A DNA stretch of 64,000 nucleotides. It comes from Antedon mediterranea (lineage: Eukaryota > Echinodermata > Crinoidea > Comatulida > Antedonidae). Positions 44,781-63,970 of the stretch are shown one piece after another. Under the pieces are notes generated by a model, which ran no database searches, had not been told where the DNA came from, and saw nothing but the letters and a program-made list of their open reading frames with translations. Where the stretch lies: positions 17,275,001 to 17,339,000 of the forward strand of contig NC_092680.1 of the NCBI RefSeq assembly GCF_964355755.1, written 5' to 3'. The translations under genes and the position numbers were made by a program. Numbering within the stretch: position 1 is the first letter of the stretch; each line of letters opens with the position of its first letter.

Positions 44781-45122
44781 GGAGAGCTGACTGTATACAG
44801 TTACATTTTCTTCATGTGACTGGATACCAGAAAATATAATTACAACATGAGACATGAAGTAAATGATTTCAGACAATTTAATTTGCATCTCATCATCATC
44901 TAAGTAAAGGCTAAATTAAAAAAATTATTTTGTATAAGAAAATTTATTTTATTATTGATATATGTAGTTTTGAAATAATACATCACATTTATATGTGCTA
45001 TATAAATCAACCTATTTATTATTCAGTTTATAAAAATCTATCACATAAAATATACAATTGTATCAACAGCTAAATATAAATGATTAATTTCAAACATAAT
45101 TGATTTTAATAAAATATAAACT

Positions 45123-45128
45123 TTTATT
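45123..45128 (-). terminator. Polyadenylation signal of GALT
   Basis: AATAAA on the minus strand, 89 bases after the stop codon at 45217. Confidence 0.6.
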
Positions 45129-45216
45129 TAAATATAATCAATAATGGTCTTTTAAAAGGAATGTTTTGTTATGCTAAAATAGACTTTAATGGCTAATACT
45201 AAAGCTATGTTTAGAG

Positions 45217-52269
<7,053 letters not shown>

Positions 52270-52709
52270 TAATTATTATTTATGATTGGTTCTTTTAAAT
52301 ATTAATTTCTTTTTTTTATATTTCTTTTGTTTTAATTCAATGATAGGGTTCACCATTTGGTGTTCAGTTTAGTTTGCAAGCAACTGCATCATCGATCAAT
52401 GAAAAACCCAACTTTACAAATAGACAGGTTAGAATATTCAGTGTGTCTACTTCTTATTAAATTATAGGCCTACAGTGTTTTTAATTTTGTAATAATAGTA
52501 GAAAACTCAGATCTAAAAAACTCGGATATCTGACTTTTCTAGATCTAGAAAAACACAAACGCAACTCTGTTAGTTTAAAGTACACTTTGTTTCATTAAAA
52601 GATGTTGGTGTTTGTTGGAATAGTATTTATAAAAAACTTGTTTCTGAACAACATTGTAACAAACATATACCATCATTATGCACTTGTCAATTGTATGACC
52701 CACTATGCG

Positions 52710-52730
52710 ACCCCCCCCCCCCCCCCCCCG
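52710..52730. repeat. C homopolymer (about 20)
   Basis: A long C-run in the left arm of the TIR element, mirrored by a G-run at 56277-56289 in the right arm. Confidence 0.85.
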
Positions 52731-52768
52731 GGAGATGTGCATCATTTGTCTGATATGCGTCATACCTT

Positions 52769-55700
52769 ATGATTGACCATGACGCACCCATTTTAATGCA
52801 TTGTGACCATGTTCATGATATGGTGGGTGGTAAAGTGACGGACATGAACACACTATTGATCATCACCAACAGCAACCACAGTCCCTCTCAATATTATGAT
52901 CCTAATGAATTTCCTGTTGACTCACTTTCTGATTGCTTCTCCACTATTCATTTCAACTCTAGAAGCATCCTCAAGCACATTGATGAAATTAAACAACTCC
53001 TATCATCCATTAATCTGCCTTTCGATATTATTGGAGTAAGTGAAACTTGGCTCAAGTACGATAATCCTTTGGTCCAACTCCCAAATTATAATTTTGTCTC
53101 TAACCACAGAACCCATAAAGACGGTGGAGGAGTCGCCATGTATATCCTTGATACTCTACAATTCTCCATTAGAAGTGACCTACACCCACACCCTTCCAAC
53201 TGCGAATCCATCTTTATTGAAATTAAACGGCCTCATCACAAAAACATTATTGTGGGTACTATATATAGACCCCCCTCCTCTGACCCAAATCAATTCTTAA
53301 TTGAACTTGACATTGTCCTTTCCAATTTAACAAAAGAAAATAAAAATGTTTATATTCTTGGAGACTTTAACATTGACATTCTTAAACATGAATCCGACAA
53401 TACTGCCCGTCAATTCATTAACACACTGTTTAGCAATCACTATCTTCCACTTATCGACAGACCATCCAGAATAACAAATTCCACAGCCTCATTATTAGAT
53501 AATATTATTACAAATCAATTTGATTGTTCTCATATAAGTGGTCTGCTATATAGTGATATCTCTGATCATCTCCCTGTTTTTAATATTTCAAACCTCTCTG
53601 ATAGTTTTGCCACTAGCTCAAACAATGAAGAGATCCCATCTCTCAGACAGATTAACAATACGTCTCTTAACAACTTTTACCATGATGTCTCTAATCAAAC
53701 TTGGTTTGATATCCTTAATTCTAATGATCCTGACTTTGCTTATGACCTCTTTGATAACACACTTAAAGCCCTTTATGACCAACACTTCCCGTTACTGAAA
53801 AGGAACAATACAAACAAGAACAAAAAAATTAAATCTTGGATGTCAAATGGACTGCTAAAATCAATAAAGTATAAACATAAACTCTATGCAAAATTTCTTC
53901 ACCGCCCTTCTCCTGCCAATGAAATCAAATATAAACGATATCGTAATAAACTTAACTCCACTATCAAAATTGCCAAAAGAATCCACTTTCATGATATTTT
54001 CACCAAGCAAAAAAATGATATTAAGGCAACCTGGAAATCAATTAACTCTTTATTGAACCATAAAAACCGAAACCAACACAAAGGCAATACCCCTGTCAAC
54101 TGTAACGGAGTACCAACTAAAGACCCCGTCATTATTTCTAAAGCATTTAATGATTTTTTTGTCGAAATCGGACCCTCTCTTGCTAACAAAATCCCTCCCA
54201 GCAATGTTTCTTTCAAAGAATTTCTTCCTCAACCAAATCCGAAATCAATGTTCTTAACCCCCGTCCTAGAAGAGGATATCATAAGAATTATCTCCTCCTT
54301 CGATAACAATAAAGCTCCTGGTACTGATGATTTCCATACTAAAGCCATTAAACATGTTATCAACCTTATCTCCCTTCCCTTGTGTCACATTTTTAATCTT
54401 GTCCTCTGCAAAGGTGTTTTTCCGAACAGGTTGAAGCTGGCGCGCGTTACCCCTGTTTACAAATCTGGCCCCAAATCCAACCTTTCTAACTATCGTCCTA
54501 TCTCCATCCTGTCAATCTTTTCGAAAGCCTTGGAAAGAATTATCTATGATAGAACATTTTCATTTATCAGCAAACATAACATCCTCTTCAAGAGACAATA
54601 TGGCTTTAGAAAAGGACATAACACCTCCATGGCTTTGATCGACCTCACTAACAAAATTATTCATGCATTCGAAAATCGTCAATTTGGAATCGGACTTTTC
54701 ATCGACCTTTCCAAGGCTTTCGACACCATTGATCATAATATTCTTCTTTTTAAATTGTCTCACTATGGAATCCGAGGACCCGCCTTAAACGTTTTCAAAA
54801 GCTATCTCACTAACCGCTCCCAATGTACTAAATATTTTAACTCTATTTCTAATTTTTGCCCTATCACCTGTGGCGTTCCCCAGGGCTCCTTACTTGGCCC
54901 GCTTCTGTTCACCTTTTACATTAATGATATCCACCGAACCTCAAACCTGCTAAATTTTTTTCTATATGCTGATGACACTACAGTTTTTCATGCCAACAAA
55001 AATATCCAAACTCTTTTTGACACCTTTAATACCAACGTTATCCCCTTGTCCCAGTACTTTATTGCCAACAAACTCTCCCTCAATCATAATAAATGTAGTT
55101 ACATCCTATTCGGAACCCCGCAGTTGACTAGAGGTATTGATGTGTCCCCATTTAAAGTCGTTATTGATAATCAAGAAATCCCCTCTGTTAAGTATAATAA
55201 ATTTCTTGGCATTATCATCGACAACTCTCTCTCATGGAAACCCCATATCCAAGAAATTGAGAACAAAGTGTCTAAGAACCTTGGGATCATTTCTAGGCTT
55301 TCTTCCTTCCTCCCAACTAATATTCTCAGGACCCTTTATTGCACACTCATCCTTCCTTATTTGAGCTATGGTAACATTGTCTGGGCCAACACTTACCCTT
55401 CAAACATCATTAAACTCTCTATCCTACAAAAAAAAGCTATCAGGACTATATCTGGCGCTCATCCACTGTCACATTCCTCCCACTTATTCTCCAAACTCAA
55501 TCTTCTCAAACTCTCGGACATTAACCTATCCCAGCAAGGTGTCTTTGTTTTTTTGGCCACTCACTCACTTCTCCCTTGCCATCTAAACGACCTTTTCGCT
55601 CCTAATAATACCGTTCATAAATATTATACTAGAACAAGAAATAACATATATATCCCTAACCATAACACCAATTATTTTCAACATAGCATTAGATATTCTG

Positions 55701-55801
55701 GACCTCTATTGTTTAACAATTTACCCCCCTCAATTTCCTGTGCTGCCAACCGCTATTCATTTAATAATAACATAAAAAATTACCTTTTGTCTCATTACTG
55801 A
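52769..55801 (+). CDS. LINE ORF2: endonuclease and reverse transcriptase
   Basis: An uninterrupted frame of 1010 codons. An AP-type endonuclease occupies about residues 60-270 (SETW near 90, GDFNIDIL near 198, SDHLPVF near 265). The reverse transcriptase lies at about 490-760, with [65 protein letters not shown] and the catalytic [10 protein letters not shown] near 731. This is the arrangement of the Jockey/CR1/L2 group of non-LTR elements; I place it no finer. The first 25-30 codons overlap the host TIR transposon, so the true start is probably ATG at 52846 or later. No ORF1 is present, so the copy may be 5' truncated. The absence of stops suggests a recent insertion. Confidence 0.9.
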   Translation: MIDHDAPILMHCDHVHDMVGGKVTDMNTLLIITNSNHSPSQYYDPNEFPVDSLSDCFSTIHFNSRSILKHIDEIKQLLSSINLPFDIIGVSETWLKYDNPLVQLPNYNFVSNHRTHKDGGGVAMYILDTLQFSIRSDLHPHPSNCESIFIEIKRPHHKNIIVGTIYRPPSSDPNQFLIELDIVLSNLTKENKNVYILGDFNIDILKHESDNTARQFINTLFSNHYLPLIDRPSRITNSTASLLDNIITNQFDCSHISGLLYSDISDHLPVFNISNLSDSFATSSNNEEIPSLRQINNTSLNNFYHDVSNQTWFDILNSNDPDFAYDLFDNTLKALYDQHFPLLKRNNTNKNKKIKSWMSNGLLKSIKYKHKLYAKFLHRPSPANEIKYKRYRNKLNSTIKIAKRIHFHDIFTKQKNDIKATWKSINSLLNHKNRNQHKGNTPVNCNGVPTKDPVIISKAFNDFFVEIGPSLANKIPPSNVSFKEFLPQPNPKSMFLTPVLEEDIIRIISSFDNNKAPGTDDFHTKAIKHVINLISLPLCHIFNLVLCKGVFPNRLKLARVTPVYKSGPKSNLSNYRPISILSIFSKALERIIYDRTFSFISKHNILFKRQYGFRKGHNTSMALIDLTNKIIHAFENRQFGIGLFIDLSKAFDTIDHNILLFKLSHYGIRGPALNVFKSYLTNRSQCTKYFNSISNFCPITCGVPQGSLLGPLLFTFYINDIHRTSNLLNFFLYADDTTVFHANKNIQTLFDTFNTNVIPLSQYFIANKLSLNHNKCSYILFGTPQLTRGIDVSPFKVVIDNQEIPSVKYNKFLGIIIDNSLSWKPHIQEIENKVSKNLGIISRLSSFLPTNILRTLYCTLILPYLSYGNIVWANTYPSNIIKLSILQKKAIRTISGAHPLSHSSHLFSKLNLLKLSDINLSQQGVFVFLATHSLLPCHLNDLFAPNNTVHKYYTRTRNNIYIPNHNTNYFQHSIRYSGPLLFNNLPPSISCAANRYSFNNNIKNYLLSHY

Positions 55802-56190
55802 TCGATATGATTGATATGGTCGTTCTTTCCATGTTCCGTGACTTGCTATCTTTATTATTCAATTGTCATCATATTCGCTATATGCCATGCAGCTGTACTT
55901 TTTTCTGTTCTTTTTTTATTTTTTATTCCAACTTTTATCTACTGGTTTTATATATATTTTGTATTTCTTTATTGTCTAATTAATTTATTTACTTTATTTA
56001 TATATATATTTTTTTTTTCTTCTCTTATTTAAATATTTTGTAAAGGCAATCCCGTCACAAGATTGTAATCTTTTTGGGATTTGCCTTCGTCCATTTTCTT
56101 GTTTTATCACTTGCCATTTTGTTTTTGTTACTTTTGTCTTATGGACGTGAATAAATGTTCCTTGAATTGAATTGAATTGAATTGAATTGA
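52840..56190 (+). mobile_element. Non-LTR retrotransposon (LINE), CR1/L2/Jockey-like
   Basis: It comprises the ORF2 frame, a T-rich 3' UTR, a stable hairpin at 56043-56087, an AATAAA at about 56150 and a terminal (TTGAA)n tract at 56161-56190. The 5' edge is approximate and is set by the loss of similarity to the host element's inverted repeat. Confidence 0.85.
56043..56087 (+). repeat. 3' UTR hairpin of the LINE
   Basis: AAGGCAATCCC pairs with GGGATTTGCCTT, and CAAGATT with AATCTT inside, giving a two-part stem. In this LINE group 3' structures are recognised by the reverse transcriptase; that role is inferred here. Confidence 0.65.
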
Positions 56191-56845
56191 TATGACGTAC
56201 CACCCAGATTTTTGACGCACCACTGCGGCAATACTGTAATCATTTGTAAATGACGTATTCCATCATGCACCTCCTGGAGGGGGGGGGGGTGGTTGTATAG
56301 TGGCTCATACAATTGACAAGTGTATCTAACCCCACTAAACATTTTGATTGGTTATTTTGCATATTTCTATTGTATATGCCCAATATCCGAACCTACAGTA
56401 AACAAACCCACATGGTAAGTAGGTGAGATAGAAGTGTATTGCAGTAAAATAAAATATGTGACTGAACAAAATAATTATTGTATATATACTCATGATATAA
56501 TCCTAGTATAATACCAACTGAATTCAAATATTTATCTTTTGTTTATTTATAAAGTGCCCCAAAATCAGTCATCCAAAACCTTTACAGAAAATTCTGATTG
56601 TGTGGTAAGGTGCAGTAATATAATAATTGTTTACATTTACTACTTGGTTACCATGAAATATGTAGGTTTAAAAATATTCAAAAATACTATAGTAAAAAAC
56701 CTCTGTTTCTTTTAGTGTGTGTGCTGAAGACATACTGTATATAGACTTATACATTGATTTCAGAGTGTTTATACATTTTATTGTAAAGTCAAGTCTAACA
56801 TTTGACAGAAAAAATAAACACATCTAAAATAATAAACTAAGCCAA

Positions 56846-57290
56846 ACCAATAATAATAATAATAATAATAATAATATTTATTCGGCAAAAGTTCATAAAG
56901 TACATTTTACAATTCATCTTGCCAGGAGCAAGTAATAGGCATGAGCCCAAACAGAAAACTGCTCTTACTCCATCATTACTTATAAAATACAAAAATAACA
57001 AAACTAAGTAGCACAAATTAAGTCAAAATAAAACAAAACAAAACAAAGTTATAATGAGATATACCAATTAAAAATAAGTTGCATTGAATAAACAATATAA
57101 ACAATTACAACTTAATATTTTGAGATCAAATGTTTGGTGAGTTGGGCTTTAAAGTCTGAAATTGTAGCACATTGTTTAATTTCATTGCGAAGTTGCTCCC
57201 ATAATCTAGGGAAAATAACAAACGATGAATTTAAAAATGTATTTGTCTTTGCCTTCCAATACACAATATGTATGCCAAAAACAAGTTAAG
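56846..57290 (-). repeat. LINE/SINE 3' part with (AAT)n tail, minus strand
   Basis: (AAT)n at 56851-56876 is followed by ATTTATTCGGCAAAAGTTCA and a non-coding body with CATCTTGCCAGGAGCAAG. The layout is a minus-strand non-LTR element ending in (ATT)n. Confidence 0.6.
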
Positions 57291-58089
57291 AACTTATATT
57301 ATACATATATATTAAGTAATATAAAATCATTATTTAAAATAGCAAGGTCGTCTACTACTGTTTAGTATACAGTAGATTACTTCAATTGTCTTTTAAGATA
57401 TTGTATTACTTTAAAAAGGGCAGGCTTCACACACTAATCAATCGGTCAATACTCTATAGTAAATATTGCAATTAAACCATTAAGTGATGTTCCTTTATGT
57501 ATCTTCCTTTACATGCTAAATCAAGGACATACTGTAATGACATACTGTAAACAAGTGAAAGGTAAAATAAATGCTATTTATACAACATTTTTAAGACCTT
57601 TTACTGTTGCCATGTCAGTATTATTATCTGACCTCCCTATCCAGTAATGGAACAGTCTGAATATGGTATTATTAGCTTTGAAACATGCAGTGATCTATAA
57701 AAAGTTCTGTGGCTTCATAGCGTTGGTGCACTACACAGCTATCTGTTGATAATGATACACTAGAGATACTGGTGTTTGACAATGAAGTAATTAACAGGAT
57801 AGTATGGTAAGAGAGTTGGGTAATTGGCAGAATGTTGCCCTACACGAACCAATGAATGCTGCAGTTAAGGAATGGATGATGAATCCACGAATGACGGTTA
57901 AACCATCCCTCTCCTTGCCAGTTATTTCCCCTGTAAGTTGTAATATTTTTGTTTTTATTTCAAGCCAAAAAGTTAGTTGTATTTTTTTCAAAGCCTTCCA
58001 AAACCTGTTACAGCTGTGTACCATGATCAGTTAACTTATACTGAGTTGATCTTTTGTTGGCCAATCCCAACTGTACTGTAGACTTACTG

Positions 58090-58264
58090 TAAGCTCTGTC
58101 TACACTATCAAACTAGTTTGAAAAAAAAGTATGACGTGCCCAAATGTGGTAGTGATATGTCCAAATATGGTAGTGATACTGTATGACATCATCATGTTCA
58201 TACAGTATATGGGCACATCACATTTTGTTGTCACATAAAGTTTGATAGTGTAGGCAGAGCTTTA
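58090..58264. mobile_element. MITE family A copy, near full length
   Basis: It begins TAAGCTCTGTCTACACTATC and ends GATAGTGTAGGCAGAGCTTT plus A. Two core units (CCAAATGTGGTAGTGATATG and CCAAATATGGTAGTGATACT) show the normal number that was expanded in the copy at 13098. Confidence 0.9.
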
Positions 58265-59559
58265 CTGTGATTGAGTGACGATTTAAACCCGGAACTAAGA
58301 TTTTAAGGAATGGTACCACTACCAGCCAACCATATTGTACTGTAGGTTGGTTGATTATTTAAAAGTTTAGTGCAGTTTATTTAGTTATTATTTTTAATAT
58401 GCAATTTCAATTGTAGAAAAAAACTTAAAAATATTATTTTAGAATTTTACCATGTGGTAGAGCAGTAATAGATAGACACACTACAAACAAGTTGGTGTTT
58501 GAATATGTATACAGTACTATACATTATTCACAAAACTAGCGCTTCGCACACATTCTCAAAACGTTTACAAAAAGCTGTGCAATAGTACATCATTAAAATG
58601 AGAGAAACTAATGCATGTCATGTGATATGAAACAAACCAATCAAATGGCATGGATTATTTTGTTTATTACGAGAATTTAAGTACTGCATATCTGTACTGC
58701 AATTATTGATTATACCACCACCTATTACTAGAATGTATTGGTTAAATTAATTATTCTTCATTGATTTTGTTTGAATAGTCAGTTGAGATCTAAATTAAGA
58801 CAATCAAGGTGGTCTACATTTCCATGGTGATGGTACATAAAGTCATAATGATATGCTGTGGTACCAACATTCATCACAATTACAGTATTATGTATTTAAT
58901 CAATCTTATATTCCTTCTCTCCCTATGGAAGATAGAGCCTATTTAGTTCTCCACATTTCCCTTTCTTGGCCTTATGACCTGTCCACGCCCTGTACCCTAC
59001 AGTAGCTCATTGTTCTTTTCCAAATTCAAATTTTTTCTTTTGGTCTTTCCACTTGTCTCTTGCCCTGAAATGTACAGTACTGTACATGCCTGAAGTGCTA
59101 ATTTTGTGTCCGAAAAACAACATTTGAACAGAAAAAGCAATACGTATAAAAATTCTAATAAGACACAATAAATTTTCTTTTAAATGTTTCCCCGCAATTT
59201 TACACTGGTGTAATACATACATATATTTTCACATATTCATATATTTGTTAAATACCTGTATGTTATATTTGGTAACATTTTTGTGTAACGAAAACTGGGT
59301 ATAAAAACATAAACATAGGATGATTTAATATATGGCATTGCTGTAGATTATCAAATTTATTTATACATATTCACACAGTACATAATACAGGTACAATACA
59401 AATCAAAGTACAGTGTCAATTCAATCTTCACAGTACTGGTGACCTTGTATAAGAATACACACCATTGTATTGATGTCTTAATAAGATCAACAATCAATTT
59501 TATTTCTATTTCATTGAGATTCTAATTATTGATTTTGTCATACAAGTACAGAATAAGAG

Positions 59560-59660
59560 GCATAGCTGTCATGACAGGATAGCCAGGTATTAATTGGACG
59601 TATAGATCAGATGTACTGAGTTTGAATCTGGGACGACTTGGCCCACAATGATTCAGCCTA
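59560..59660 (+). repeat. Possible tRNA-derived SINE fragment
   Basis: ATAGCTGTCATGACAGGATAG precedes a B-box-like GAGTTTGAATCTGGGAC. Weak, and no cloverleaf. Confidence 0.3.
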
Positions 59661-60053
59661 CTTCAAACATATTATCAAAGAATTTATTATTATGTTTATA
59701 AAATGGCACATAGGCCTAGATATATCATTACAAAATCGAAAATATTAAATGGAATGAAGCTATGAGTTTTGGGAGAGGGAGAGAGGATGTTTGTGTGAAA
59801 AAAAAAGAGAAGAATCTGGTTAAATATTGTTTCAAATGCTTTACAGCCATTTACTTGGAAACAAAGATAGGCCAAAACGAAACTCATTAAATAGTGTTCC
59901 CAGAGAAACAAGGAATTAAATTTGAGCAAAGCATATCGGATTGATTTAGGTTCTAAATGGTGCTTTGTTAATGGTAAAGAGATCAATATTTTGGCACACA
60001 TGGCGTTTCGTATATAATACTTAAAAACGTTGACTATATAGTAGCACTGATAA

Positions 60054-60211
60054 TAAAGCTCTGTCTACACTATCAAACTTTATGTGATAAAAAAATGTGA
60101 TGTGCCTATATGATGATGTCATATCACTACCATATTTGGATACATCACTACCATATTTGGGTACATCACACTTTTTTTTGTCAAACTAGTTTGATAGTTT
60201 CAGACAGGGCT
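60054..60211. mobile_element. MITE family A copy
   Basis: It starts TAAAGCTCTGTCTACACTAT and ends GTTTGATAGTTTCAGACAGG. Core units are present in inverted orientation (CACTACCATATTTGGATACA). Confidence 0.85.
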
Positions 60212-60783
60212 GAAAGGAATACTAACATAAAAAGACAAACACTTGGGGTATGTTCTATAGATTGATCAGCAGTTTAATCAACAATTTTTAATGGACGTTA
60301 TCAGGTGATTGTCATTTACCCACAAGGCTAAATTAATAATCATGCTATGGACTTAGATGTGAACTTCCAACCATAATGTATTTCTTTTGTATAGTAAAAG
60401 ATATTCTTAAGTCACATTAGGAAGTCATTAGTTACCATGGTGATGCATTGAACATTTTATTTTACAGAAAATGATGCCATGAATTGAAGCTCAGATTAGA
60501 TTATTTGGAATAGAAATATTTATGGTCATCTTAAAAGATAAATATTTTTTTCTTAATTTGATGTATTAACCTGCAACTTCTAAAGATACATATTCTTCTA
60601 TGAAATAGTATGTTGAAATTATTATAATATTTAATATCGTATGAATTCTTTAAGTTTTAAAATTATGATACAGTGAAGATAAGAAAATCTGCCTGAGTAA
60701 AAGGTCTTTCTTCAAATAATACTATAATTTAAGTTACCGGTATTCGTTGATTGGGGAGAATATTTTCGAAGTCTGTTATCAAG

Positions 60784-61005
60784 GCAATCTAACAACATGA
60801 TGCTGAGCTTCCGGAGATCAAAGGGTTTATCTATGGCTGCAAAACGATCTGTTCCATGTTCCCACAGACACGCATGACACAGAGAACATGTACATGTATA
60901 GTACTGTGTTGGTATTTGTCGCAGCCAGACATATTAGATCATTAGGATTTTACAAGTTCCTATGTTGTCCAGGCGAGCTCAGTGTCCTGTTGTTAGATAT
61001 GCCTG
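60784..61005. mobile_element. MITE family G copy 2
   Basis: The ends AATCTAACAACATGATGCTG and AGTGTCCTGTTGTTAGAT are inverted. It matches 10276-10486 in the opposite orientation. Confidence 0.8.
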
Positions 61006-63021
61006 GTTATATTCAATGAAGTGAAACCTAGGTTTTTAAAATTTTTAATATTTTCCTAATTTATTTCATCTTTTCGTTCATTGCAAAGTAAACTTTTACC
61101 AAATTAATTTATGAATTGATAAATGGTATCGTTTAGTTGTGTTAAAAAAGATAGACAGACAGACAGAATATTTAGTATGCCACATTGTGTCAAGCTGTAC
61201 GTCATATTCTGTCAATCATACCCTACACACCAACATAATTGATTAATAATCAAACTTAATTGATATTCACATTATATAACAATAAAATAATTCAATTTAC
61301 TAATTATTGTCTGAATATCTTAAGTTTATTTTCCTTTTTATTAAATTTACTTTACGGTAATTATTTGATCAAACTGTCATGGCAATTAGCCTTTCTTGAC
61401 AGTGTCAACAGTATAAAGTAATAGACAAACAAAACCCATGTCACGGCATTATTTGTGCATTTGCTGCTGTCTGTTGTGTGAATAATGTGTGTTCTATTAA
61501 ATTATAGTATGTCTGTTAGATTGTCATGTTTTAGGATTTGTTTGTGCTATGAGTAATAGGAGTTGGTTAAAGGGTTGCATCCTCCCTTGTAATACTGTAG
61601 ATGAGGAAAGCCTGCAGTAGTTTAAAATTATATTTTGTTTTTATCTTTTGTAAATTGTACATACAGTAGAGTATACCTCTTTCACATTGCCTAAAAAACT
61701 CACACATTCCGGAAGAAACACTATTCAAAACACAGGTGTTGACGGTGTGTGTAAACTTGAGAGTTTTGCTAGGTGACGTGTAAGGGGTATAAACGGTTTC
61801 CACAACCCCAGCAAATGGTAGAGAAACACCCACTTTCAAACAATCGCTGCTGGCAAACGTTTGCCCCATTTTTTAATAGCCTAGCTATGGTTTGCCGCAC
61901 CATAACTAGCCTTCTTTTATGCTTAGTTTTGTCATATTTAACCAAGAGTTATTTTAATGTTTTAATTAAACTTCAGTTAAACATGCTTTCAAATGCTTGC
62001 TACTTTAACTTCATTTTTTTTATACCAAACAATTTTCCCCAATTTTCCTATCGTTCTAAACTGTGTTAACTCAACTTTTAAATACATCTACTGTTTTTAA
62101 GAATTTTTTTCTGTAGTTTTACAGTAATTGAAACAGCATTTTCTTTCAGATTGTTTATTGCAAATCTTGTGCTAAAATAACCTCCCAAGAGGTTGTTTGT
62201 CAAAGTTTAAAAGAAAGTCATAAAAAACTATGACAACTTTTACATACCACAATAAATACTGTACTGATACTAGCCAGTTCCTTTTACCAAGTTTAACTGT
62301 AATACTTGAATTGGAAATGGGAAACAAAAATTGATTCTGGTTTTGACCGCTATTTTTTATTACGAACATTTTTGTAAAAAAAAGCGTTTTTTACACTATA
62401 ATAATATCATAATACTGTAGTTTGAAATGTTTCGCATTATTTATTTGCTAATTTTATTTATTTTTTTTTTATCAGTATTCTTTCAATTTTTAAAATGACA
62501 TTTAATGAAAACTGTACATTTGTTTAAACAGACACTAAAATCAGCCCTAAGTTTAATAGGGGCAAACATCTGCCCTTCTGGGGTTCCTTCTGGTGTTTCA
62601 CGCAGTGTAAGTTACTGTTAGTGTTATCTTGATTCCGGTGTGCTATTCTTAACAACAGTGTTTCTGTATTAACATGTCTATAAATATTCTAATTATTATT
62701 AATAATCAATACTTATTGTTGATTGATTTTCTTGTCTTTCATTATTTAATCGTTGGTCCCGTGTACATAGTGCACGTTACAGAACTTGGTCCACTATTCA
62801 CAAAGAATAGGAGATAGTCTCCTGGTGTGTTGATCTGGGCTGGTAGGCGCTGCGCTACTGGCTGCTTAGATCCTTAAAGAGCCTAATCCAAATTTCCTCA
62901 GTTTCCAGTTAAGCTTGAGGACGAATATAAAGTACCAAAAAAAATAAGCTTTGCGGCACAATTCGACTTTGAAAGGAACAAGGTGAAACATATAGTTTAA
63001 CACTACTGTACATCCAACCTC

Positions 63022-63206
63022 TTAAGCGTGGTTCCCACTAGCGACGCAACACAAGGACGTAACGCAACGCAAGTGAATTGGCCAATCACAAGCGATGTCT
63101 TATTTGCTTGTGATTGCTAACTGTCTATAACTTAGCTTGTCATTGGTTAAAACGCTTGCGTTGCGTTTACGTCCTTGCGTTACGTTCTAGTGGGAACCAA
63201 GCTTAA
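63022..63206. mobile_element. Hairpin MITE family B copy with intact TTAA flanks
   Basis: TTAAGCGTGGTTCCCACTAG opens and CTAGTGGGAACCAAGCTTAA closes. TTAA on both sides fits a piggyBac-type target. Arms with ACGCAACGCAAG pair over almost the full length. It lies between exons 5 and 6 of the unrecognised gene. Confidence 0.88.
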
Positions 63207-63600
63207 TTCAGGGGAAATAATAGTTTTTAAAATTACATTCAACCTCTATTCAGGGAACACTTTCCTTTGAAAAGGGCCTGAGGAAATATATAGTTCCAGC
63301 TCCTATTAAAGGGCCACTTTGTTTGGTCACAATTGGTCCCATTAATAGGGGTTCTATTGTACTTTTATTTGACTGTTCTGCACTTATTTGATTGAAATGT
63401 CTGTGACTTAAATCCGCATTTAATAATTACATTCTGTTCTTACTCAATTTACTCTCTCTGTTTATTGATTTTAAACCCTTTTCCTCAAATTAACCTGAAT
63501 GAATTCCAACTTGATATCAAAATTGAAACATGATGACAGTGGATACTTTACAGCAAATACTTGACTACAGCCACAAGTAAACATTCAAATATTTCTTTTT

Positions 63601-63736
63601 TAAAGCTCTGTCTACACTATCAAACTTTATGTAGCAACAAAATGTGATGTGCCTATATATGGACATGATAATGTCATATTACGACCATATTTGGACACAT
63701 CACACTTTTTTTGTCAAAATAGTTTGATAATATAGA
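63601..63736. mobile_element. MITE family A copy, right end decayed
   Basis: It starts TAAAGCTCTGTCTACACTAT and retains the core (CGACCATATTTGGACACATC). The right end is reduced to AGTTTGATAATATAGAA. Confidence 0.8.
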
Positions 63737-63964
63737 ATGGAAAGTTGCACTTTTTGTTGATAACCATTCATGTGAAATTTGAGTGTCTGATTTCTGTTGG
63801 TTTACATTTTTGTAACATTTCTGCACATGACACAGTTGAAATGAGGTTGCAGTTGCACTTTTATTAATTGTTTTCTTTCAGATGTAAAATTGACAGCCCA
63901 AGCTAAATTAATTGAATGTTGCCGTAGACTCTAATCACCTAAACTAAAAAAGATACAATACATA

Positions 63965-63970
63965 AATAAA
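63965..63970 (+). terminator. Polyadenylation signal of the unrecognised gene
   Basis: AATAAA lies 78 bases after the proposed stop, supporting a 3' end close to the window edge. Confidence 0.5.

Larger units (their letters stand above)
44256..44793. mobile_element. Pogo/Tigger-like MITE, broken by a nested insertion
   Basis: The left end CAGTCAACTTTCCCAATACC at 44256 is preceded by TA. The right end GGAGAGCTGACTG at 44793 is followed by TA. The family A MITE at 44388-44780 lies inside it. Without that insertion the length matches the copy at 7548-7733. Confidence 0.82.
52681..56322. mobile_element. TIR transposon with CACTTGTC ends, carrying a LINE
   Basis: The left end CACTTGTCAATTGTATGACC and right end CATACAATTGACAAGTG are inverted. 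Both continue through CACTAT, a C-run or G-run, and a GATGTGCATCAT/CATGCACCTCC pair. Weaker pairing goes on to the GGGTGGTAAAGTGACG and GTGGTACGTCATAT words that border the LINE. Without the LINE the element would be only a few hundred bases, so it is a non-autonomous element. It lies in intron 2 of the unrecognised gene. Confidence 0.72.

Noticed and set aside
61567-62069. Frames of 98-100 codons on both strands
   Set aside because: Hydrophobic, low-complexity AT-rich translations without family features or splice structure; treated as chance.
63881-63932. Last exon of the unrecognised gene read as VKLTAQAKLIECCRRL
   Set aside because: This frame needs a phase-1 junction, but every upstream exon ends in phase 0. 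The phase-0 reading (Met-stop) is the consistent one, although this is the weakest point of the model.
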